A DNA stretch of 64,000 nucleotides from CAXXOK01 sp963675655 (GCA_963675655.1 OY776489.1:124001-188000); one strand, 5' to 3'; shown: positions 17,343 through 26,184, numbered from the stretch's first letter. Notes: generated by a model not told the origin, from the sequence alone. Numbers and translations are program-made.

Positions 17343-17371
17343 ATTATACCCGCTTACCCAGCCTTTTACAA
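17343..17371 (-). promoter_or_regulatory. Promoter of murI-wecB
   Basis: Minus strand TTGTAA, 17-base spacer, TATAAT. The -35 overlaps the foot of the terminator hairpin at 17369-17411. Confidence 0.75.
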
Positions 17372-17411
17372 GCAGGCGCGCCCCCTTTTCATATGAGGGC
17401 GCGCCTGCTTG
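17369..17411 (-). terminator. Long GC-rich hairpin after the small membrane protein gene
   Basis: Fifteen-pair perfect stem CAAGCAGGCGCGCCC with its complement and a 13-base loop. The T-tract on the minus strand is weak (TGTAAAAGG), but position after the stop at 17446 supports termination. Confidence 0.7.
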
Positions 17412-17445
17412 TATCCCTTTTGATTCGGTTTCTTTTTATTCTTTC

Positions 17446-17949
17446 TTATTCTTCCGTTGTCGTCGTCGCCGCGCCAATGATCGCCGTAGTCTGCGTTTCT
17501 AAATCGGTGATCGCGTCGGTTAATTCGGTTAATGTATCACTTATTTTTTGACCGCTGGATAGTTTTGCGTCGTACTCGTCGATAATAGTATAAATATTAT
17601 CAAATACGCTTGCGCTGTACAGGCGGCCAACCTCGCCGTACATACTTACATTTAAATCATTAATAACCTCAATGCCATGTACATATTGCCGTACTTTACC
17701 AAGGACATTGCTTGTGGTGGTAGCACCCAGCCGCGATAGCGTGTTGGTCTGGCTGACAGCATGTTGAATTTCCGAGCGCAGTTTCGCATTACGCTGGCTC
17801 TCAAAATTTGCTTCGTTTAATCCACCCACGCCTACCAGTTTGAGCAGCAGGTACGCCGCTACAACGATAATCACGATTACGATAATTGGGCGGTAACGGT
17901 TGGAGCGCATAATGGAGTTAAACCGGCTTTGGTTGGAATATCGGTACAA
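17446..17949 (-). CDS. Single-span membrane protein, unknown function
   Basis: 167 residues. A short basic N-terminus is followed by one strong hydrophobic span (about 21-40, YRPIIVIVIIVVAAYLLLKL) and then a mostly helical extracytoplasmic or cytoplasmic domain rich in Asn, Thr and Ser, ending in a run of Thr and Glu. Repeated L-x-x-E/A patterns suggest coiled-coil structure, but no known domain is recognised. The TTG at 17949 is favoured because GGAGGG lies 6 bases upstream. It has its own promoter and terminator and is divergent from the GNAT gene. Confidence 0.7.
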   Translation of the reverse strand: MYRYSNQSRFNSIMRSNRYRPIIVIVIIVVAAYLLLKLVGVGGLNEANFESQRNAKLRSEIQHAVSQTNTLSRLGATTTSNVLGKVRQYVHGIEVINDLNVSMYGEVGRLYSASVFDNIYTIIDEYDAKLSSGQKISDTLTELTDAITDLETQTTAIIGAATTTTEE

Positions 17950-18022
17950 GCAGTTCCCTCCTTTTTTAGTCGTCTGGTTTTACATCCAGGATGCGAAAAC
18001 GATCAAGCGATCACAGTGCTTC

Positions 18023-18051
18023 ATTATACCATAGCTTTTGCAGAGGGTAAA
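18023..18051 (-). promoter_or_regulatory. Promoter of the small membrane protein gene
   Basis: Minus strand TTTACC, 17-base spacer, TATAAT. Confidence 0.65.
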
Positions 18052-18077
18052 GCAAGCCGGCTCAGCCGTAACACACG

Positions 18078-18106
18078 TTGCTGGGTTTGTGCCGCTATGG
18101 TATGAT
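18078..18106 (+). promoter_or_regulatory. Promoter of the GNAT gene
   Basis: TTGCTG, 17-base spacer, TATGAT, about 45 bases before the ATG at 18152. Confidence 0.65.
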
Positions 18107-18151
18107 GATGCTATCGTTTGGTTCTATTTAATAAAGGAGGTCGTTATCTTC

Positions 18152-18766
18152 ATGGACGTACGTCCGCTGGTTTCACCCACAGCTTCGCAGCGCAGCGAAA
18201 TTACCTCGCTGCTTACGCACGCTTTTTGGCAAACGCCTTTGTTTTCAAGCTTTCTGTTCCCCGGCCGTCCAAAGCTTGCGAAGCTTTTTTTGCGCACCAT
18301 GCTGGATTATTCGCAAAAAGCGGGGCGGGTGTTTATTGCCACGCAGACAGACGGCAGCATCGCCGCCTGCGCACTTTGGAGCACACCGGATTCTCCAGAG
18401 CTTACGTTGGGCGCTATGCTCCGCTTGGGGCTTTTTCCCCGCATGGCCTTTCTTGCCCTGTGCAGCCCCGCGGCCGCATGCAGGGTTAACGAGCTTTTTG
18501 CCATGCTTAACCGGTACGGACCGGATTTCCCCTGCGCCACGCTGGAATTTCTTGCTTCCGCTCAAAAAGGAGCCGGAGCGGAAGTGCTTACCCAGAGTAT
18601 GAAAGCTTTCGACGGTCTTCCGCTGTATGTGGAAAGCATCGTTTCTAAAAACGATCACGCCTTTTATCGCCGATTTGGTTTCTCTCCCTTTGCTTATACG
18701 GATTTTCATGGCACAAATTATGCTTTTCTGCTGCAAAACGCCCCGGAAGATGCATCGCAAGAATAG
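18152..18766 (+). CDS. GNAT-family acetyltransferase
   Basis: Predicted GNAT N-acetyltransferase of 204 residues, transferring an acetyl group from CoA to an unknown amine. The start ATG follows AAAGGAGG. The N-terminal half has the LLTHAFWQTPLFSSF pattern of small-molecule GNAT enzymes. The C-terminal LPLYVESIVSKNDHAFYRRF segment is the motif-B region where substrate and CoA meet. The canonical Q/R-x-x-G-x-G/A loop is not obvious, so the assignment rests on overall pattern. It is a single gene with its own promoter and no functional context. Confidence 0.7.
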   Translation: MDVRPLVSPTASQRSEITSLLTHAFWQTPLFSSFLFPGRPKLAKLFLRTMLDYSQKAGRVFIATQTDGSIAACALWSTPDSPELTLGAMLRLGLFPRMAFLALCSPAAACRVNELFAMLNRYGPDFPCATLEFLASAQKGAGAEVLTQSMKAFDGLPLYVESIVSKNDHAFYRRFGFSPFAYTDFHGTNYAFLLQNAPEDASQE

Positions 18767-18784
18767 TTATTTTTAGTAAAAGGG

Positions 18785-18813
18785 TTGACAAGCCGTTTAC
18801 GCTCCGCTATAAT
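18785..18813 (+). promoter_or_regulatory. Full-consensus promoter of the T-box leader
   Basis: TTGACA, 17-base spacer, TATAAT: both hexamers are exact consensus. Such strength fits a gene whose output is set downstream by attenuation. Confidence 0.92.
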
Positions 18814-18819
18814 CAATCC

Positions 18820-19061
18820 AATTTCAACGCGATGAACGGGCATACGGACAGCAACCCTTTTTAACAGAGAAACGCCGGTAGGTGCAAGGCGTTAGAGGGC
18901 GCTTATCCTCTCCCCCGAGAGCGGCCAACGGGAACATACAGTACTGTTGGACGGGAATGGCCCGATAAAGCCAAAACAAGCGGGAGCGCAGGCTCCAAGC
19001 GAAGTGGTACCGCGGAGTATAATGCCTCCGTCTTCGATCTTTCGAGGACGGAGGATTTTTT
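18820..19061 (+). promoter_or_regulatory. T-box leader (tRNA-sensing attenuator), possibly Leu
   Basis: A T-box riboswitch ahead of the acyl-CoA ligase gene. The apical stem I is CAGAGA-AACGCC-loop-GGCGTT with a GGTG-containing loop (18866-18892), and CCCTTT pairs with AGAGGG below it. The T-box core AGTGGTACCGCGG is at 19003-19015. It is followed by an antiterminator partner (CCTCCG) and a terminator, stem 19025-19054, with six T. The bases facing the specifier loop are CGCUUA (18900-18905). Both readings, CUU or UUA, are leucine codons; CUU followed by A fits best. Uncharged tRNA would allow read-through into the ligase gene. Confidence 0.9.
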
Positions 19062-19101
19062 ACATTTGCACCCTATTCAGATCATAAAAGGAGGGCACAG
19101 C

Positions 19102-20787
19102 ATGGCTTTTGTACCGACAACCGAGCTTCACGCAAACACGATTCCCGGGCTGCTGAGGAGGAACGCGGAGCGACTGCCGGACAATGATTGCATCGTTGCG
19201 CCTGAGTTTGGCGTACGTTGGAGTTGGAAGGAGTTTGACCGCCGGACCAGCGTCGTTGCCCGCGGCTTGTATGCCATGGGCATTCGCAAGGGCGACCACG
19301 TCGCCATCTGGGCTACCAACGTACCGGAATGGGTATTGATCATGTTCGCCTCAGCAAAACTGGGTGCGATTTTGGTAACGGTAAACACCAATTACAAGCA
19401 GTTTGAGCTGAACTATCTGCTTACCCAGAGCGATGCTAAAATGCTGGTGATGATACCCGGTGTGAAAGGCAACCGCTACATCGACCATATTACCGGCTTA
19501 ATGCCCAGCCTGCTCACCAGCGACCCGGATGCGATTGGCGAGCCAAAACTGCCTTACCTGAAAAGAGTTGTGCTGATCGGGCAGGATGAGAATAAACCCA
19601 TGGGCATGCACTCGTTTGATGAATTATATCAGTTGGCAGAAACCATACCGGACAGTGTTGTGGAAGAGAGTATTGCCTCGCTGGATACGCACGAAGTAAT
19701 CAACATGCAATACACCAGTGGCACCACCGGTTTCCCCAAAGGCGTTATGCTGACCCATTACAACATAACCAATAACGGACAGTTTCTGGGCGATTGCATG
19801 AAGTTTACCAGCGATGACCGGTTGCTGATCGTCGTACCGCTTTTTCACTGTTTCGGCTGCGTGTTGGGCATTATGAGCTGTCTTACACACTGCACCACCG
19901 CCGTGCTGATGACCCGCTACCATCCGCGTGATGAGATGGAGATACTCCAAAACGAGCATTGCACAGCCGTACACGGCGTGCCAACCATGTTCATCGGTAT
20001 GCTGGAGCACCCGGATTTTGAACAGTTCGATTTTTCCCATCTGCGTACCGGCATTATGGCGGGCAGCCCCTGCCCCATTAAGACCATGCGCGATGTAACC
20101 GGCAAAATGCACCTGCCCGAACTGACCATTACCTACGGGCAAACCGAGTGCTCGCCGGGAATGACCATGAGCCGTACAGACGATCCGCTGGAACTGCGCG
20201 TATCCACCGTAGGGAAATTACTGCCGCGGACCGAAGGAAAAATCATCAATCCCGAAACCGGGGAGGAAGTGCCTCGCGGCACGCCGGGCGAGATTGTCAC
20301 ACGCGGTTACCACGTGATGAAGGGCTATTACAAAATGCCGGAGGCGACACATCAGGCTATTGATGAAAACGGATGGCTGCATACCGGCGACATCGGCACC
20401 ATGGATGAGGATGGCAATTTCCGCATTACCGGCCGTTTGAAGGATATGATTATTCGCGGCGGCGAGAATATCTACCCGCGCGAAATCGAGGAATTTATGT
20501 ACACGCATCCGGCCATCAGCGATGTACAGGTGGTTGGTGTGCCGGACGAGAAATATGGCGAAGAAGTCTGCGCCTGCGTGGTTTTCAAAGATGGCGCAAG
20601 CGCCCCGCAGGAAGAGCTGATCGATTTTGTCCGTGCGGGGCTAAGCCGTTTTAAATCGCCGCGGTACATCATCCCCATGGATGCGTTTCCCATGACGGCC
20701 AGCGGAAAGATACAGAAGTTCAAGCTGCGTGAAAGCAGCGTGGAGGTGCTGGGTTTGCAAGCCGCATCCCAGATTGAGACAGCTTAA
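19102..20787 (+). CDS. Acyl-CoA synthetase (AMP-forming) under T-box control
   Basis: ATP-dependent carboxylic acid-CoA ligase of 561 residues. The P-loop YTSGTTGFPKG (204-214), the YGQTECSPG motif, HTGDIG, GRLKDMIIRGGENIYPREIE and the late catalytic Lys in TASGKIQKFK are all canonical, so unlike the fused ligase at 10755 this enzyme looks fully standard. The family covers medium-chain, branched-chain and aromatic acids; the substrate cannot be read. The ATG at 19102 follows AAAGGAGGG. Control by a T-box, probably sensing tRNA-Leu, suggests a link to amino acid status, for instance activation of a leucine-derived branched acid. That link is inference. Confidence 0.92.
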   Translation: MAFVPTTELHANTIPGLLRRNAERLPDNDCIVAPEFGVRWSWKEFDRRTSVVARGLYAMGIRKGDHVAIWATNVPEWVLIMFASAKLGAILVTVNTNYKQFELNYLLTQSDAKMLVMIPGVKGNRYIDHITGLMPSLLTSDPDAIGEPKLPYLKRVVLIGQDENKPMGMHSFDELYQLAETIPDSVVEESIASLDTHEVINMQYTSGTTGFPKGVMLTHYNITNNGQFLGDCMKFTSDDRLLIVVPLFHCFGCVLGIMSCLTHCTTAVLMTRYHPRDEMEILQNEHCTAVHGVPTMFIGMLEHPDFEQFDFSHLRTGIMAGSPCPIKTMRDVTGKMHLPELTITYGQTECSPGMTMSRTDDPLELRVSTVGKLLPRTEGKIINPETGEEVPRGTPGEIVTRGYHVMKGYYKMPEATHQAIDENGWLHTGDIGTMDEDGNFRITGRLKDMIIRGGENIYPREIEEFMYTHPAISDVQVVGVPDEKYGEEVCACVVFKDGASAPQEELIDFVRAGLSRFKSPRYIIPMDAFPMTASGKIQKFKLRESSVEVLGLQAASQIETA

Positions 20788-20844
20788 CGACTTCTCTCTT
20801 CCCGCAAAACAACGTATGGTAACCTCATCTATACGCAACAAAGC

Positions 20845-20885
20845 AAAACGCCTCGGCATATTGATAAATATGGTCGAGGCGTTTT
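20845..20885 (+). terminator. Terminator after the acyl-CoA ligase gene
   Basis: AAAACGCCTCG pairs with CGAGGCGTTTT; inside it CATATT pairs with AATATG. Works in either direction. Confidence 0.85.
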
Positions 20886-20993
20886 CGATTTATAAAAACG
20901 AAATTTTTCGTAAAGCAGGCAATCTCCCCGCCGGTTGCGGTTCTCCCTTACGCTTTACGTTTTCGCTTCGGTGCTCGCAAACCCTTTTGTTAC

Positions 20994-21022
20994 TTGACGA
21001 ACAGCGAAAAGCGTGATACATT
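20994..21022 (+). promoter_or_regulatory. Promoter of the two surface-protein genes
   Basis: TTGACG, 17-base spacer, TACATT, about 35 bases before the first ATG. Confidence 0.6.
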
Positions 21023-21062
21023 GAAGTGTGAAAAAGTGCCTTGAGAATCATGAGGTTTTTGA

Positions 21063-23054
21063 ATGAATAAAGATGGATCGTATGAACAATATGAGCCTAA
21101 TGAGCCTGCCGAAGATCGGGATAAGGATCAAAAAGGCGGATTATATCCGCCTGCGCGTTCATCGCGCTCTGCGGTGCAGCCCGGCTGGTCCGCAGATTCG
21201 TGGGAGCGTCCATTGGAAGAAGAACGTTCTTACACCCAGCGCACCTGGGATGAAGAGGATTATTTACCAAACGAGCCTGCCCCTGCTGCATTAGGCGGAT
21301 CTCCCTACGCAACAACAACAAATGAAGAGAGCACGCAGCCCAATCCCTACACGCGGCCCACATGGGATGAGGCGGATTATTTACCAAACGAGCCAGAAGC
21401 CACGCCCGCACCGCCTCCTGCATACAGCGGGTATCACGGCCGCCATCGTTCTTCCGCACCGCGTGCCTACACCCCCGATAACGTACCCATTTATGAAGCG
21501 CCCCGTAAATACAGCACCGACCCCCCCGTTGAAAGTATATTTGAACCCACCTCACAAGTTGATGAGCCGCAGCCTGTGAACCCGCAGGAAGTTGAGCCGC
21601 CATCCCCAGAAATAACGGAAACGAAGGTGGATACTCCGTCGCGTAATCCCTATGCGCGCCCAACCAGCGACGCCACAAACTCAGCTGCCTGGAGCGAGCG
21701 CTTTGCTCCCCCTTTAAAATTCGAAGCACCCGGCTCGCTGTTTGAGGATATTCCGCCCGACCCAGCACACTCCCGGCCTTCCCCCAATGTGTATCGCACC
21801 CGTAAACCCGCCGTGAGCGATTCGGCGCTGCCCCCGGCAAGCGCTGCCTACCGCGTAGAAGCGGAAAAGCATACCGTTGCCACCAAGCGCCGCAAGCGCC
21901 GGGTGCTAAAACGCTGGCTAATTGCGCTGTTGATATTGGCTGTGCTCGCAGCCGGTGCATATATCTTCCGGGATCAGGTACTTACGCAACTAAGTATATT
22001 ACTGGGCGAAGAAACCGTGCAAAGCGTAATGCAAACGACGATTCCTTCCCAAGACAATCCAATCACTACAACGTCCGCTTTTGATCCCGCCACCGCGCTG
22101 GAGGTTTCCAATAAAGCGCAAAAAGGCATCGATGCCATTGCAGGCGATTTACCGCTGGAGCCTTATGCCGTAACCAACAGCAATGTGATACAGCGGCAGT
22201 TTTTAGCCGCCGACGACTACGATTATTATCTATTCTCCGCGTCAGATGGCAAGCTGCTGGGCTATTACGATCATCTTCCGGCAGACGGCTTCTTAATCTG
22301 CCCGAACGATATTTATTATATCGCCATGTCGCCCTGGCTGATCGACGCAGAGGGTAAACCGTTGATTGATACGTCCCGCTATGCGCAAGCCGTAGGAAAA
22401 GACCCGGTTTTAAGCCCCATGGTCAACGGCTGGGCGCTCATCAGCGATGCAGCACAAACCACCTTTAACTATATTGATGAAAGCAGTGCAGTCCTTAGCA
22501 CGCTATGGTTTGCCAAAGCCTATCCATTCACAGCTGAAAATACCATCGCCTATGTGGATACCGGCAATGTAACCGATACAGATGAGCGCTATACGCTTTA
22601 TGAACTGTCTCAGGATGGTGCGATGCAATTATGGCGGCACACCGCGGATATGAGCGATGTGCTTGGCTGTGCCGCAGGCGTTGCCTGCATGAGCAACGGC
22701 GAGTTGATCGCGCTGGATGGGGAGCAAACCGTACTGTGCACAAGTGACGATGTATCCGTCTATGCCGATTGCGGAGCCGTCGTGGTGCGCGATGCGCAAA
22801 CGGGACTGTACGGGTTATATGTCAACGGCGAATTGAATTACGATTTTGCCTACGATAGCATCGCGCCCATCCAAAGCGCAAGCGTCGTATGGCGGCAAGA
22901 AACCAACGGTATTTATAAACAGTATACAGTAAGCGGGATGGCTTATCCGCAGCCGCTGTCCCACTATTTCCAGCTGACCAAAGGCGACGAAACGGAAACC
23001 GTAGCGCTTGCTACCGATACCGTATACCCGCTTGTGTTAAGCTTGCAAAAGTAG
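21063..23054 (+). CDS. Single-span surface protein with TWDExDYLPNEP repeats
   Basis: 663 residues. Residues 1-275 are a Pro/Glu/Ser-rich, probably disordered cytoplasmic region with two near-identical repeats (YTQRTWDEEDYLPNEP at 57-72 and YTRPTWDEADYLPNEP at 96-111) and a degenerate third (YARPTSDA, near 197). A basic stretch RRKRRVLKR leads into one membrane span (284-301). The outer 350 residues alternate short beta-rich units such as DYDYYLFSASDGKLLGYYD, resembling WG-repeat or propeller-like domains. Function is unknown. The next gene begins 12 bases on and encodes another surface protein, so they form an operon. Confidence 0.72.
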   Translation: MNKDGSYEQYEPNEPAEDRDKDQKGGLYPPARSSRSAVQPGWSADSWERPLEEERSYTQRTWDEEDYLPNEPAPAALGGSPYATTTNEESTQPNPYTRPTWDEADYLPNEPEATPAPPPAYSGYHGRHRSSAPRAYTPDNVPIYEAPRKYSTDPPVESIFEPTSQVDEPQPVNPQEVEPPSPEITETKVDTPSRNPYARPTSDATNSAAWSERFAPPLKFEAPGSLFEDIPPDPAHSRPSPNVYRTRKPAVSDSALPPASAAYRVEAEKHTVATKRRKRRVLKRWLIALLILAVLAAGAYIFRDQVLTQLSILLGEETVQSVMQTTIPSQDNPITTTSAFDPATALEVSNKAQKGIDAIAGDLPLEPYAVTNSNVIQRQFLAADDYDYYLFSASDGKLLGYYDHLPADGFLICPNDIYYIAMSPWLIDAEGKPLIDTSRYAQAVGKDPVLSPMVNGWALISDAAQTTFNYIDESSAVLSTLWFAKAYPFTAENTIAYVDTGNVTDTDERYTLYELSQDGAMQLWRHTADMSDVLGCAAGVACMSNGELIALDGEQTVLCTSDDVSVYADCGAVVVRDAQTGLYGLYVNGELNYDFAYDSIAPIQSASVVWRQETNGIYKQYTVSGMAYPQPLSHYFQLTKGDETETVALATDTVYPLVLSLQK

Positions 23055-23066
23055 GAGGTTACGGAT

Positions 23067-24752
23067 ATGAAGCGCACTTTAGCCCTGCTGCTGGCACTAT
23101 GCCTGCTCACCGCCGCACCGGCTGTTGCCGAGGATAATGGCCAAACAATAGATTTACAGCAGGATGGAATTACCATTACCCATCGGATTGACGAAGGTCA
23201 AACCGATACCGTGAATTACCGGGTGGAGTATCCCGTTTTTACCTGCGAGGATGAAACACTGGCCAATTATCTTACAGAGACAGTGGCCGATCCGCTGCTT
23301 GCACTGCGTAAAACAGATGCTTTCAGCAAGGATGCAGCCGCCTATGAAGACGGGTCTTTGGATACGGTACGCATGTCCTACTGTGTCGGTATGGATTTTG
23401 ACGGCATCCTGTCTTTGGAGGCGACGATTTCTAACCGCGCCGCAGATGGCAGCCTGAATGAACTGTTGTTTTTCTACCGTATTGTGGATGTGCAAAGCCG
23501 TAAGCAAGTAACGGTTTATGACTTGTTTACAGAAGATCAGAGCACGGTGGACGCCGCTATCCGCAATGCTGTTTACACTATGGAAAGTGAGCAGGGCCTT
23601 GCTATTGTTGCCGATGCATCGCAGGTGCCCGCACCTGATTCGTATTACATTTCCACTGCTGCGTTCCGTTGCCTGTACGCAGCTGGAAGCGTGCAGGCGG
23701 ACGCCGCCGTTGTGGATATTCCCTGGGAACAGTTAAACCTGACCCAATCCGCCTTACTCACCGGCATTGCTCCGGTTACCAAAGCCCCCGCAACACAAGC
23801 GCCCACACAGCCAGCTGATACCCTGCCCCCGTTGGATACCGTCGCTACGCCGACCCCTATGCCTGTTGCGGAGGATGATGAAGAACTGGTCGCTTTCCTC
23901 ACACAGGGGTTATGGAAAGAGATGGGCTCCGACGGCGATACCTACTACCAATTTACCGCCGATGGCAAGCTGTTGACCATTCAGGTTTCACCTTATACGG
24001 TTAAAGACGGAAAAGTGGACAGCGGCTTGTTTACCGGCACTGTATCATTAGGCAGTACAGCATTTACCGCCATCGGCAGCGATGGCTCTCAAACCGGCTT
24101 TGTGCTCAACCGAAGCGCGGCTGCCATTGCGCCGCAAGAGTTTGTGACTTCTTCGCCGACGCCGGAACCGACGCCATCGCCGACCCCATCCCCAGCGCCT
24201 ACGAATACACCCACGCCATCTCCTTCGCCTTCCCCATCGCCCACCGCCGCACCCACGCCGACGCTTTCCCCTTATGAACAGGCTGTGGATAGTGCGCCCA
24301 TGCTGGCCGCATTGGGTGATGCGAGCTTTGAAAAGCGGCAAACGCTGAAGGTATATAGCGCCCCCAGCACCGATAGTTACCGCGAAAGCAAAGCCCAGGT
24401 TACCACAGATGATACCGTCGATATTTTCGGTGTTACAGGTGATTGGGTGCTTGTCAGCTACTCCATAGGGTACGGTTCTCGCGGCCGGATTGGCTATATT
24501 GATAACGCTACGCTCGCAAACGCAGACAGCGTTGCACAGTTAAGCTTTGCCGATATTGCCATCACCCTTACAAAGGATGCGTCCGCTACGGACGATCCCC
24601 TGATCGGCAAGGGAGAAGTATTCAAAATCGGCGCAGGTACGCAAGTAACGCTGTTAGCCTTTATGGGAACAGATTGGGCCTATGTCGAAACCAAAAACAA
24701 CAGCAAACCGTGTCGTGTATTCATCCCGCGGTCATCGTTGATTGAAGAATAA
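23067..24752 (+). CDS. Secreted protein: DUF3298-like domain, Pro/Thr linker, SH3-like C-terminus
   Basis: 561 residues. Signal peptide at 1-21 (KR, leucine core, AVA). Residues 30-225 resemble the DUF3298/RsiV-type extracellular fold (VYDLFTEDQS, IPWEQLN). A middle domain (270-355) with YYQFTADGKLLT looks like a lipocalin-type ligand module. A Pro/Thr/Ser linker (361-402) is typical of wall-spanning spacers. The C-terminal part carries LKVYSAPST (427-435), as in the YARHG protein at 7900-8793, and seems to be an SH3-like pair. Its start follows AGGAGG and lies 12 bases after the preceding gene. Role unknown; a cell-wall sensor or binder is plausible. Confidence 0.72.
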   Translation: MKRTLALLLALCLLTAAPAVAEDNGQTIDLQQDGITITHRIDEGQTDTVNYRVEYPVFTCEDETLANYLTETVADPLLALRKTDAFSKDAAAYEDGSLDTVRMSYCVGMDFDGILSLEATISNRAADGSLNELLFFYRIVDVQSRKQVTVYDLFTEDQSTVDAAIRNAVYTMESEQGLAIVADASQVPAPDSYYISTAAFRCLYAAGSVQADAAVVDIPWEQLNLTQSALLTGIAPVTKAPATQAPTQPADTLPPLDTVATPTPMPVAEDDEELVAFLTQGLWKEMGSDGDTYYQFTADGKLLTIQVSPYTVKDGKVDSGLFTGTVSLGSTAFTAIGSDGSQTGFVLNRSAAAIAPQEFVTSSPTPEPTPSPTPSPAPTNTPTPSPSPSPSPTAAPTPTLSPYEQAVDSAPMLAALGDASFEKRQTLKVYSAPSTDSYRESKAQVTTDDTVDIFGVTGDWVLVSYSIGYGSRGRIGYIDNATLANADSVAQLSFADIAITLTKDASATDDPLIGKGEVFKIGAGTQVTLLAFMGTDWAYVETKNNSKPCRVFIPRSSLIEE

Positions 24753-24772
24753 TTGAACAAGCGTTATTGCAG

Positions 24773-24804
24773 AAAAGAGAAGCGGCAAACACCGCTTCTC
24801 TTTT
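24773..24804 (+). terminator. Bidirectional terminator between surface-protein operon and ahcY
   Basis: AAAAGAGAAGCGG pairs exactly with CCGCTTCTCTTTT around six bases. A-run and T-run on opposite sides let it serve both converging genes. Confidence 0.9.
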
Positions 24805-24839
24805 CTGCTCCTGTAAGGAGCTTCTAAAAATTATTATTT

Positions 24840-26078
24840 TCAGCCGTGTAGATACCGCTCCTGCTCCGGCGTGAGGGTATCGATCGTAACCCCCAGCGAC
24901 AATAGCTTGCGCAGCGCCACGCTCTGGTCAATATCCTCCGGTACAGCGTGCAGCTGGTTTGGCAGGGTGTTCGCCGCTTCCGCAATCCGCCGAGCGCAAA
25001 GCGCCTGCAGTGCAAAGCTCATATCCATAATCTCCGCCGGGTGCCCGTCTCCTGCGGCAAGATTCACCAGCCGTCCTTCCGCCAGTAAATAAACGGCGTG
25101 GCCATTTGGCAGGGTATATCCTTCAATGTTTTTGCGCATTTCCCGTTGGCTTACCGCCATGGCCTTCAGCCCGGCCACATCCACTTCCACGTCAAAATGC
25201 CCCGCATTGCACAAAATAGCGCCGTCTTTCATACGCAGCATATGTTCCGGGGTCACCACGCCTTTGCAGCCGGTAACGGTGATGAAATAATCGCCCTGCT
25301 CCGCCGCCTGCTCCATCGGCATGACGCGGAAACCGTCCATGACCGCCTCGATGGCTTTCACGGGTTCTACTTCGGCCACAATCACGCTTGCGCCAAGCCC
25401 CTTAGCGCGCATTGCTACGCCTTTACCGCACCAGCCATAACCGCCCACAACCACCGTACTTCCCGCGACCACCAGATTCGTTGTGCGCATGATGCCATCC
25501 CATACGCTCTGGCCGGTGCCATACCGGTTGTCAAACAGGTGCTTGCAATCCGCATCGTTGATGTTGAACATGGGAAATTGCAGTGTTCCGGCTTTCTCAC
25601 GCGCCATCAGCCGTAAAATGCCTGTTGTCGTTTCTTCGCAGCCGCCCCGCAGGTTCACCGCCCATTCGGGGTGATCTTCATGCAGTATCTGTACCAGATC
25701 GCCGCCATCGTCAATCACCACATCCGGGCAAGTGGAAAGTGCCGCGCACTCGAACTGGTGGTACTCTTCCGCCGTACAGCCATGCGTTGCCAGCACCGTT
25801 ACTCCGCTTTGCATCAACGCGGCGCATACATCGTCCTGCGTGCTCAAGGGATTGCTGCCCGTTGCATATACGGTAGCGCCGCCCTGATGCAGCACCTGCG
25901 CCAAATATGCCGTTTTCGCTTCCAAATGGATGGACAGCACCACGGTTAATCCCTTAAACGGCTGATCCTGTTCAAATTCAGCAGCAATGCTGCGCAGCAC
26001 CGGCATATGCCGGCGCACCCAGTCTATTTTTTGTTCGCCCAGCGGCGCAAGTGCCGCATCCCGGATGATTGATTCCAT
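24840..26078 (-). CDS. ahcY: Adenosylhomocysteinase (short, thermotogal/archaeal-like form)
   Basis: Cleaves S-adenosylhomocysteine to homocysteine and adenosine, using bound NAD. Visible motifs: IDDGGD (122-127), EETTTG (148-153), NDADCKHLFDNRYGTGQS (174-191) and the NAD-binding GGYGWCGKG (212-220), plus a GHFDVE block. At 412 residues it is short, and it lacks the C-terminal Lys/Tyr tail that completes the NAD site in the long eukaryote-like enzymes, as in thermotogal and archaeal forms. Some of that group prefer S-inosylhomocysteine, so the exact substrate is not settled. GGGGGA precedes the ATG at modest spacing. Confidence 0.92.
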   Translation of the reverse strand: MESIIRDAALAPLGEQKIDWVRRHMPVLRSIAAEFEQDQPFKGLTVVLSIHLEAKTAYLAQVLHQGGATVYATGSNPLSTQDDVCAALMQSGVTVLATHGCTAEEYHQFECAALSTCPDVVIDDGGDLVQILHEDHPEWAVNLRGGCEETTTGILRLMAREKAGTLQFPMFNINDADCKHLFDNRYGTGQSVWDGIMRTTNLVVAGSTVVVGGYGWCGKGVAMRAKGLGASVIVAEVEPVKAIEAVMDGFRVMPMEQAAEQGDYFITVTGCKGVVTPEHMLRMKDGAILCNAGHFDVEVDVAGLKAMAVSQREMRKNIEGYTLPNGHAVYLLAEGRLVNLAAGDGHPAEIMDMSFALQALCARRIAEAANTLPNQLHAVPEDIDQSVALRKLLSLGVTIDTLTPEQERYLHG

Positions 26079-26184
26079 GTTTCTCTTTTCCCCCTATTAA
26101 AACGACCTGCTACACCTTTGTAGTTACAAACGCTATACACAGGTTTTTCGTGAATAACACTGTCCAATGTTTCGGCTGCCTGTA

